Positions 54,923 to 61,584 of a DNA stretch of 64,000 nucleotides are shown here, in pieces. The DNA is from Balneola sp. (GTDB lineage Bacteria; Bacteroidota; Rhodothermia; Balneolales; Balneolaceae), in assembly GCA_017643645.1 (NCBI GenBank), contig JAEPNB010000009.1, positions 62,001 through 126,000 on the forward strand. The letters are read 5' to 3'. The first letter of the stretch is position 1, and each line of letters opens with the position of its first letter. The translations under genes were made by a program, and so were the position numbers. The notes below the pieces were generated by a model. It saw only the letters and a list, made by a program, of their open reading frames with translations, was not told the DNA's origin and did no database searches.

Positions 54923-55918
54923 ATGACAAAAAAATATGATGTATATGGTATTGGCAATGCACTTGTTGATATCGATTTTGAAGTAAGCCGGGATTTCATC
55001 ACCGATCATGAAATCAAAAAAGGATTAATGACTTTAGTTGATGAAGAAACTCAAACGAGGCTTATAAAAGCTATCAACCCTGAAGAATCAAACAGAAAAT
55101 CGGGTGGTTCAGCTGCTAATACAGTCATGGCTGTATCTCAGTTCGGAGGTAAGGCATTTTATTCATGCAAAGTTGCTGATGATGAATTCGGTAATTTTTA
55201 TTTAGAAGATCTGGCCAACGCCGGTATCTCAACAAATCTGGATGGGATGAAAAGGGAAGAAGGCATCACCGGGAAATGCCTCGTTATGATTACCGATGAC
55301 GCCGACAGAACTATGAATACTTTTCTGGGTATCACAACTTCACTCTCTACTGATGAAGTTAGCGAAGACGCTATAAAAGAATCAGAATACATTTATTTGG
55401 AAGGCTATTTGGTGGCTTCACCAACTGCATTTGAAGCTATGAAACTCACCAAACAGCTAGCAGAAAAACACGGAGTAAAAACCTCTATCACTTTATCTGA
55501 CCCTTCTATTGTTGAGGGATTTAAAGGATTGTTTCATGAAGTTATTGGAAACTCTGTGGATCTGCTGTTTTGTAATGAAGAAGAAGCTCTGAAATTCACG
55601 GACAGTTCTAATATCAGTGTTGCCAGAGAGCAGTTGAAAAAAATAGCTAGACGCTTTGTGATCACTCAGGGTAAAAACGGTGCTATGATTTTTGATGGTG
55701 ATACTTTTATCGATATAGAACCTTATGAAGTGGATGCTGTTGACACCAACGGAGCAGGCGATATGTTTGCAGGAGCTTTTTTATATGGGATCACTAATGG
55801 ACACACTTATGCCGGTTCCGGTAAACTGGCAAGTTTGGCATCTTCCAAAATTGTATCACAATACGGACCGCGTTTAGACATGAAAGCGATCAAAGAAATT
55901 CAAAATCATACATTATGA
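54923..55918 (+). CDS. PfkB-family carbohydrate/adenosine kinase
   Basis: A sugar or nucleoside kinase of about 331 residues: KYDVYGIGNALVDIDFEV at the N-terminus, GGSAANTVMAVSQFGG substrate motif and the catalytic DTNGAGDMFAGAFLYG. The N-terminus is close to the adenosine-kinase-like branch. An upstream in-frame ATG at 54893 exists, but the ATG at 54923 gives the standard start and is preferred. Its stop overlaps the SemiSWEET start (ATGA). Confidence 0.87.
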   Translation: MTKKYDVYGIGNALVDIDFEVSRDFITDHEIKKGLMTLVDEETQTRLIKAINPEESNRKSGGSAANTVMAVSQFGGKAFYSCKVADDEFGNFYLEDLANAGISTNLDGMKREEGITGKCLVMITDDADRTMNTFLGITTSLSTDEVSEDAIKESEYIYLEGYLVASPTAFEAMKLTKQLAEKHGVKTSITLSDPSIVEGFKGLFHEVIGNSVDLLFCNEEEALKFTDSSNISVAREQLKKIARRFVITQGKNGAMIFDGDTFIDIEPYEVDAVDTNGAGDMFAGAFLYGITNGHTYAGSGKLASLASSKIVSQYGPRLDMKAIKEIQNHTL

Positions 55919-56187
55919 GTGGAATAGAACTATTGGGCTGGGCAGGATTTGGTATATTAATTGGAGCATGGATTCCCCAAACCTGGCAAACCATCAAAAT
56001 GGGAAAAACGGATATCAGTCTCGCTTTTATTCTGATGTACGTATCCTCAAGTTTACTGCTTACCGTTTACTCGATCCTTACTGAAGATCTTATATTCACA
56101 GTTTTGAATGCTATGTTAACAGTAGGAAGTGCTATAAACCTTTACTACAAGCTTAACCCCCGAAAAGAAGAGCTCTTGGATGGATAA
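55915..56187 (+). CDS. SemiSWEET-type sugar transporter (PQ-loop)
   Basis: 90 residues, three predicted membrane helices and a PQ-loop (AWIPQTWQTIKMGKTDISLAF, Pro21-Gln22), the minimal SemiSWEET layout; dimers make a passive sugar pore. The gene overlaps the kinase by 4 nt and rdgB by 8 nt, so uptake may be followed by phosphorylation by the PfkB protein (inference). The substrate is unknown. Confidence 0.87.
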   Translation: MSGIELLGWAGFGILIGAWIPQTWQTIKMGKTDISLAFILMYVSSSLLLTVYSILTEDLIFTVLNAMLTVGSAINLYYKLNPRKEELLDG

Positions 56188-56758
56188 ACTAATTCTTGCT
56201 TCCAGAAATAAGAATAAGATCGAAGAAATGAAGCAATTAGTTGCTCATCTGGGAATTGATGTATTTTCTGCTCTTGACTTCCCCGATCTGGGAGAAGTAG
56301 AAGAAGATAAGCCAACACTTGAAGGAAATGCGCTCAAAAAAGCACGCTATGTAAATCAACAAACCGGAATTCCTGCTCTTTCTGACGATACGGGGTTAGA
56401 AGTGAAAGCATTAGACGGAGCTCCCGGAGTATTTTCTGCAAGATATGCAGGTGAAAATGCTTCTTATCAGGATAATGTTTTGAAGTTATTGGAAGCCTTA
56501 AAAGGAAGAGAAAACCGCTCAGCACAATTCCGAACTGTTGTCGCGCTAGTTGATGGAGACCAGGAATGGACATTCGAAGGAGTTTGTAAAGGAAAAATTA
56601 TTGAGGAACAGATCGGTAAAAAAGGCTTCGGCTACGATCCGATCTTTATGCCGGATGAATTTGCAGAGACCTTCGCACAGATGGATCCTAATATTAAAAA
56701 CCTGATCAGCCATCGAGGAAAAGCAGTACAAAGGTTTTTGGAGTTTTTGGAAGATTAG
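56180..56758 (+). CDS. rdgB: XTP/dITP pyrophosphatase (RdgB/HAM1)
   Basis: House-cleaning enzyme removing non-canonical purine nucleotides. The 192-residue protein has LASRNKNKIEEMKQL, PALSDDTGLEVKALDGAPGVFSARYAG and the C-terminal SHRGKAVQRF. All conserved metal and base-contact residues are in place. It is the last gene of the kinase-SemiSWEET-rdgB overlap operon; a perfect palindromic repeat follows 12 bp after the stop. Confidence 0.95.
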   Translation: MDKLILASRNKNKIEEMKQLVAHLGIDVFSALDFPDLGEVEEDKPTLEGNALKKARYVNQQTGIPALSDDTGLEVKALDGAPGVFSARYAGENASYQDNVLKLLEALKGRENRSAQFRTVVALVDGDQEWTFEGVCKGKIIEEQIGKKGFGYDPIFMPDEFAETFAQMDPNIKNLISHRGKAVQRFLEFLED

Positions 56759-56770
56759 TGAATTTCTATA

Positions 56771-56814
56771 ATTAGGATGTAGGGACGCAAGATTTTGCGT
56801 CCCTACATCCTAAT
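56771..56814. repeat. Perfect 20-bp GTAGG-type palindrome
   Basis: 56771-56790 is exactly complementary to 56795-56814 around a GATT loop. The inner core (GTAGGGACGCAA...) is the closest relative of the repeat at 871-912, with the same loop sequence aagatttt. It could help end rdgB transcription. Confidence 0.75.
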
Positions 56815-56846
56815 CTTAATCTTAATAGTTCTGATTTTTTTACCCT

Positions 56847-56871
56847 CGTTCCGAACGTCCCGTTCGGAACG
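56847..56871. repeat. CGTTCCGAACG palindrome
   Basis: A perfect 11-bp stem (CGTTCCGAACG, 56847-56857 with 56861-56871) and TCC loop, 33 bp after the preceding palindrome and belonging to a different sequence family. It is 75 bp before the GH92 gene. Confidence 0.6.
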
Positions 56872-56945
56872 CTAGTTTGAAAGCTACTACATCATACCTT
56901 TAAAGAGAGAGATTTTTCTTATGTTCCAAAAATTTCTATTCAATA

Positions 56946-59150
56946 ATGATAAAAAAAGCATTTCCACAATTTAGAATTAGTAGAAAGAGTGTGTTATCAA
57001 TCTGTTTCCTTTTACTCATTTCCTGCTCCAACTACGAATCTCCCAATAAGTACGTAGATGTATTCATCGGCACCGGTGGACACGGACATACTTATCCCGG
57101 AGCAACGCTACCCTTCGGGATGATACAACCGAGTCCTGTAAACGGAACTCCGGGCTGGGATTGGGTTTCAGGTTATCATTATTCGGATAGTGTTATTACA
57201 GGTTTTGCTCAAACTCATTTAAGCGGAACGGGAATCGGAGATCTGAATGACATTTTGATCATGCCAACCAATCGAAAAGTGCTCTTGTCCGATTCAGCCA
57301 AATATGAAAGCAAAAGAAGTTACGCTTCCAAGTTTTCTCACAATCGCGAAAAAGGCTCTCCCGGATATTACAGCGTTTTTCTGGATGATTATGAGATCAA
57401 TGCGGAAATGACTGCTACGGAAAGAGTAGCCATGTATAGATTTACTTATGAATACGGCGATCCTCAATTCTTAAATCTGGATCTGGGTTACAGTTTAAAC
57501 TGGGATTCTTTTACCGAAGGATATTTCAAAGTCATCGGGAAAGGTGAAAACAAAAAACTGGTTGGCTATCGAAGATCTTCCGGTTGGGCGAATGATCAAC
57601 ATGTTTATTTTGCGTTGGAGTTTTCAACCGACTTTATGATTACTGATTCAGCTGATTATAAAGGGTTCACCTCATATGGGGTGCTGGAGTTTGAAAATAG
57701 TAAAAGAGAAGTTCTGGCTAAAATTGCTATCTCATCACACAGTGAAGAAGGGGCATTAGCAAATCTGGAAACTCTGGAGGATTGGGATTTTGATGAAACC
57801 AAGCTCTTTGCTGAAATGGCTTGGGATAAAGAACTCGGCAAAATCAAAGTTCAGGGAGACGAAGAGAAAAAGACAATTTTTTATACCGCACTTTATCATT
57901 CCAAATTGGCTCCGGTTTTGTTTTCTGATGCCAATCAGGGTCAAACCAAATACACTATTTACTCTTTGTGGGATACTTTTCGGGCGCAGCATCCATTGCT
58001 TACTATTACCAATCCCGACAGAGTGAATGACATGATTCGAACTATGCTGGATTTCTACGAAGAAAACGGATTGCTACCTGTTTGGGAATTACACGGAAAT
58101 GAAACCAATACCATGACGGGTTATCATGCTATTCCTGTGATTGCGGATGCGTATGCCAAAGGATTCAGAGACTATGACGCCGAACTCGCTTTCGAAGCCA
58201 TGAAAGCAAGTGCCATGCAAAATAAACGTGGAACTGATCTGTATCGAAAATATCAATATATCCCTTCTGAACTGGAGCATGAATCTGTAACTAAAACACT
58301 GGAATATGCTTTTGATGACTGGGCAATGGCACAAATGGCTTTTATGCTTGGAAAAGAATCTGAATACGAACATTTTATAGTCAGATCCGGATTCTGGCAA
58401 AATGTATATGATGATCAAACTAAATTTATGCGTGGCAAAACCGCTGAAGGGAATTGGGTTGAGCCTTTTGATCCGAAAAGATCCGTTCATCGTGTAAACA
58501 CCGACTATACTGAAGGCAATGCATGGCAACACAGCTGGTTTGTTCCTCATCAGGTTGAAAAACTGATAGAACTTATGGGTGGTGATGATGCCTTTTCAAA
58601 ACGACTCGATTCGCTGTTCAATCAGGACTCTAACATCACCGGCGATAATACTTCGCCCGACATCTCAGGATTGATAGGCCAATATGCACACGGAAATGAG
58701 CCCAGCCATCATATTGGATATTTATACAATTATGCAGGAAAACCATGGAAATCTCAGGAAATTCTTAACGAAATAATGAATACTCAATATTCCACCGCTG
58801 TAGATGGATTAAGTGGAAATGAAGATTGTGGACAGATGTCGGCTTGGTATGTTTTTTCAGCGATGGGTTTTTATCCAGTAAACCCGGCATCAGGTAATTA
58901 TGTGATCGGAACTCCTCAGTTTGAAGAAGTAACTATAAGTGTATCAGACGCAAAGACTTTTACAATCATTACCAATGGAGTTTCCAATAAAAATATATAC
59001 ATTCAATCAGCTACTTTAAATGGAGTGCTTTTGGAGAGAAGTTATATTTCTCACAAAGAGATAATGGAGGGTGGAGAATTGATCTTTGAAATGGGATCTG
59101 CACCTAATAAAAACTGGGCGAAGAAAACAGAACACAGACCAATTAATTAA
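56946..59150 (+). CDS. GH92 alpha-mannosidase lipoprotein
   Basis: Exo-alpha-mannosidase of family GH92, acting on mannose-capped glycans in a Ca-dependent inverting reaction. The 734-residue protein has a lipid site at Cys27 (LLISC), the N-terminal signature YVDVFIGTGGHGHTYPGATLPFGMIQPSP, HGNEPSHHIGYLYNYAGKPW (general acid Glu585) and GLSGNEDCGQMSAWYVFSAMGFYPV (Glu626, Asp627). It is surface- or periplasm-anchored. The GH47 gene starts in its stop codon (TAATG). Which linkage it cuts (alpha-1,2, -1,3 or -1,4) cannot be read from sequence. Confidence 0.95.
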   Translation: MIKKAFPQFRISRKSVLSICFLLLISCSNYESPNKYVDVFIGTGGHGHTYPGATLPFGMIQPSPVNGTPGWDWVSGYHYSDSVITGFAQTHLSGTGIGDLNDILIMPTNRKVLLSDSAKYESKRSYASKFSHNREKGSPGYYSVFLDDYEINAEMTATERVAMYRFTYEYGDPQFLNLDLGYSLNWDSFTEGYFKVIGKGENKKLVGYRRSSGWANDQHVYFALEFSTDFMITDSADYKGFTSYGVLEFENSKREVLAKIAISSHSEEGALANLETLEDWDFDETKLFAEMAWDKELGKIKVQGDEEKKTIFYTALYHSKLAPVLFSDANQGQTKYTIYSLWDTFRAQHPLLTITNPDRVNDMIRTMLDFYEENGLLPVWELHGNETNTMTGYHAIPVIADAYAKGFRDYDAELAFEAMKASAMQNKRGTDLYRKYQYIPSELEHESVTKTLEYAFDDWAMAQMAFMLGKESEYEHFIVRSGFWQNVYDDQTKFMRGKTAEGNWVEPFDPKRSVHRVNTDYTEGNAWQHSWFVPHQVEKLIELMGGDDAFSKRLDSLFNQDSNITGDNTSPDISGLIGQYAHGNEPSHHIGYLYNYAGKPWKSQEILNEIMNTQYSTAVDGLSGNEDCGQMSAWYVFSAMGFYPVNPASGNYVIGTPQFEEVTISVSDAKTFTIITNGVSNKNIYIQSATLNGVLLERSYISHKEIMEGGELIFEMGSAPNKNWAKKTEHRPIN

Positions 59151-60481
59151 TGAAGAGATTTTTATTATTGGTGCTTGCTTTAGGGATAGCGTGTGCACCT
59201 CAAAAATCAGAGAAAGAACAACTTGCTGAGCAAGTAAAACAAGAATTCTTACACGCTTGGAACGGCTACAAACAGCATGCCTGGGGAGATGATACACTAA
59301 AACCATTATCAAAGTCTTCTAAAAACTGGTATAATACATCTTTATTGATGACCCCCGTTGATGCTTTTGACACTATGTTATTAATGGGTTTGGATGAAGA
59401 AGCCGCTGAAGCAAAAGAATTGATCTTTTCTGAATTGTCTTTCGATCACGACTTCTTTGTGTCCAATTTTGAGATAACTATTCGTCTTTTAGGCGGACTT
59501 CTTTCAGCGTATGAGATGGATGGAGACGAACGATTTCTGGAACTGGCTGAAGATCTTGGAAGAAGATTACTTCCTGCATTCGATTCAGCAACTGGAATGA
59601 CTTACGGAAGAGTAAATCTTAAAACAGGAGAAACCAACTGGCAGGTTAATAATCCCGCTGAAATCGGAACTTTGATGATAGAGTTCGGTACACTTACCAA
59701 GCACACTCAGGATTCTGTTTTTTATAACAGCGCCAAAAAAGCAATGATGGGATTGTATGAGCGACGTTCCGAAATCGGATTAGTCGGAACAACTATTGAC
59801 GTGGAAACCGGAGAATGGCAAAATAAAGAAGCTCATATTTCCGGAATGATAGATTCTTATTACGAATATGCACTGAAGTCTTGGCTTCTTTTCAGAGATG
59901 AAGACTTCCGAAAAATATGGAAAGCTCATGAACCCGCAATAGAAAAGTATCTGCTCGACGAAGTTGCCAGCGGAACCTGGTACGGTCGTGCAAACATGGA
60001 TACCGGAGAACGAACGGCAACTACTTACGGAGCACTGGATGCATTTATGCCCGGAGTTTTAGTGCTTGCAGGAGATATTGAAACAGCAGAAAAAGTGCAA
60101 GAATCCAATTTTAAGATGTGGCAGTTACACGGAATTGAACCGGAAGGTCTGAATTATGTTGATATGGAAATAACCTCGGCAGGATATCCTTTGCGCCCTG
60201 AAAATATTGAGTCTGCTTATTATTTATACCAGGCAACGGGCGATGAAAAATATATTGAGATGGGAAAAGTGATGTTCCAAAGTCTGGTCGAATATTGTAA
60301 AACAGAACATGGTTATGCTGCTTTATCAGATGTTACCACCAAAGAAAAAAGCGACGATATGGAAAGCTTCTTTTTAGCAGAAACCCTCAAATATGCCTAT
60401 CTCCTTTTTGCTGATGACAAAGTATTTGATCTGGATAAACATGTATTCAACACAGAGGCTCATCCAATGAGGATAGATTAA
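59150..60481 (+). CDS. GH47 class I alpha-1,2-mannosidase lipoprotein
   Basis: Bacterial member of a mainly eukaryotic family (ER/Golgi mannosidase I). The 443-residue lipoprotein (GIAC, Cys15) shows WNGYKQHAWGDDTLKPLSK, PVDAFDTMLLMGL, VSNFEITIRLLGGLLSAYEM (Glu108), GMIDSYYEYALKSW (Asp235), YPLRPENIESAYYLYQATGD (Glu351) and the terminal VFNTEAHPMRID. These match the three catalytic acids and the Ca-binding Thr-Glu of GH47. It should trim alpha-1,2-mannose from high-mannose chains, working with the GH92 enzyme. Confidence 0.92.
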   Translation: MKRFLLLVLALGIACAPQKSEKEQLAEQVKQEFLHAWNGYKQHAWGDDTLKPLSKSSKNWYNTSLLMTPVDAFDTMLLMGLDEEAAEAKELIFSELSFDHDFFVSNFEITIRLLGGLLSAYEMDGDERFLELAEDLGRRLLPAFDSATGMTYGRVNLKTGETNWQVNNPAEIGTLMIEFGTLTKHTQDSVFYNSAKKAMMGLYERRSEIGLVGTTIDVETGEWQNKEAHISGMIDSYYEYALKSWLLFRDEDFRKIWKAHEPAIEKYLLDEVASGTWYGRANMDTGERTATTYGALDAFMPGVLVLAGDIETAEKVQESNFKMWQLHGIEPEGLNYVDMEITSAGYPLRPENIESAYYLYQATGDEKYIEMGKVMFQSLVEYCKTEHGYAALSDVTTKEKSDDMESFFLAETLKYAYLLFADDKVFDLDKHVFNTEAHPMRID

Positions 60482-60486
60482 CCATT

Positions 60487-61458
60487 ATGCTAAATCGAAA
60501 ACAGTTTTTAAAAACCAGTCTTCTTGGAGCTGTTCCACTGGCAGGCATTGGATGCACGAGTGTCAACAAGTTTACAGGAAGTAAGCCGGTTGTAATTGCT
60601 ACCTGGAATACCGCCATTAAGGCTAACTTAGCAGCATGGGAAATTCTGGATAAAGGTGGATATGCACTTGATGCCGTTGAAGCCGGCGTCCGTGTAGAAG
60701 AAGACGATCCTGAGAATATGTCTGTTGGTTATGGCGGACGACCGGATAGAGAAGGTATTGTTTCTCTTGATGCCTGCATCATGGACGATAAAGGCGAATG
60801 TGGAGCCGTAGTTTTTCTTCAGAATTACAAGAACCCCGTTTCCGTTGCCAGAAAAGTGATGGAAGAAACTCCTCACATTATGTTAGCAGGCGATGGAGCT
60901 CAGCAATTTGCCAAAGATCAAGGTTTTGAAGAAATGGATCTGCTTACTCCCAAAGCAAAAGAAGCATGGGAAAAATGGTTGGAACATGGAAAGTACGAGC
61001 CGGAAGTAAATATTGAAAACCATGATACCATTGGCATGCTTGCTCTTGATGCAGAAGGAAAACTTTCCGGAGCTTGCACAACCAGTGGTGCTGCCTGGAA
61101 AATGCATGGCAGAGTTGGAGATTCCCCACTTATTGGTGCCGGACTTTTTGTAGATCCTGAAATTGGAGCTGCATGTGCTACCGGACTTGGAGAAGAAGTT
61201 GTTAAAACCGCCGGAAGTGCACTGATTGTTGAAATGATGCGACAAGGTCACTCCCCGGAAGAAGCTTGTAAAATTGCAGTAGACCGAATCATTTCCCGCA
61301 ATAAAAGAATCGGTTCCAGTTTAAAAAATACTCAAGTCGGCTACCTGGCCCTTAACAAAGATGGTGCGTTCGGAGCTTACAGCATTCAAAAAGGCTTTGA
61401 TTATGGTGTGTACAATAAAGATGGAAACCGGATAATAGATTCTGAATTTAGGATCTAG
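60487..61458 (+). CDS. Glycosylasparaginase (aspartylglucosaminidase), exported
   Basis: N-terminal nucleophile amidase that splits the GlcNAc-Asn bond of N-glycopeptides. The 323-residue precursor has KQFLKTSLLGAVPLAGIGC (twin-Arg-like NRK start, lipid site Cys23), GYGGRPDREGIVSLDACIMD, and the autocatalytic HDTIG site with nucleophile Thr181, then GRVGDSPLIGAG and CATGLGEEVVKTAG. It follows human AGA and the Elizabethkingia enzyme closely, rather than plain L-asparaginase or isoaspartyl peptidase. It begins 6 nt after the GH47 stop and completes the operon. Confidence 0.93.
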   Translation: MLNRKQFLKTSLLGAVPLAGIGCTSVNKFTGSKPVVIATWNTAIKANLAAWEILDKGGYALDAVEAGVRVEEDDPENMSVGYGGRPDREGIVSLDACIMDDKGECGAVVFLQNYKNPVSVARKVMEETPHIMLAGDGAQQFAKDQGFEEMDLLTPKAKEAWEKWLEHGKYEPEVNIENHDTIGMLALDAEGKLSGACTTSGAAWKMHGRVGDSPLIGAGLFVDPEIGAACATGLGEEVVKTAGSALIVEMMRQGHSPEEACKIAVDRIISRNKRIGSSLKNTQVGYLALNKDGAFGAYSIQKGFDYGVYNKDGNRIIDSEFRI

Positions 61459-61464
61459 GTAAAA

Positions 61465-61537
61465 TCATCCTGAGGACACTTCCGAAGGATCTACACATTT
61501 ATTTTAATTTGCAGATTCTTCGCTCCGCTCAGAATGA
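61465..61537. repeat. TCATTCTGAG-type imperfect inverted repeat
   Basis: TCATCCTGAGG...CGAAGGATCT (from 61465) faces AGATTCTTCG...CTCAGAATGA (to 61537) with mismatches around an AT-rich loop. It is a widespread layout of dispersed bacterial repeats. It lies between the convergent glycosylasparaginase and clpB genes; the rest of this gap holds nothing else recognisable. Confidence 0.55.
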
Positions 61538-61584
61538 CTCTAATTCAAGTGAGAACCATTCCTAATTCTTAATTGAGTAATTCT

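Noticed and set aside
56946-61458. A classic polysaccharide utilisation locus
   Set aside because: No SusC/SusD pair, sigma/anti-sigma or hybrid two-component regulator is next to the glycosidases.
60487-61458. Plain type 2 L-asparaginase or isoaspartyl dipeptidase
   Set aside because: The HDTIG context and the GYGGRPD and DACIMD blocks follow glycosylasparaginase more closely, and the operon partners act on N-glycans.
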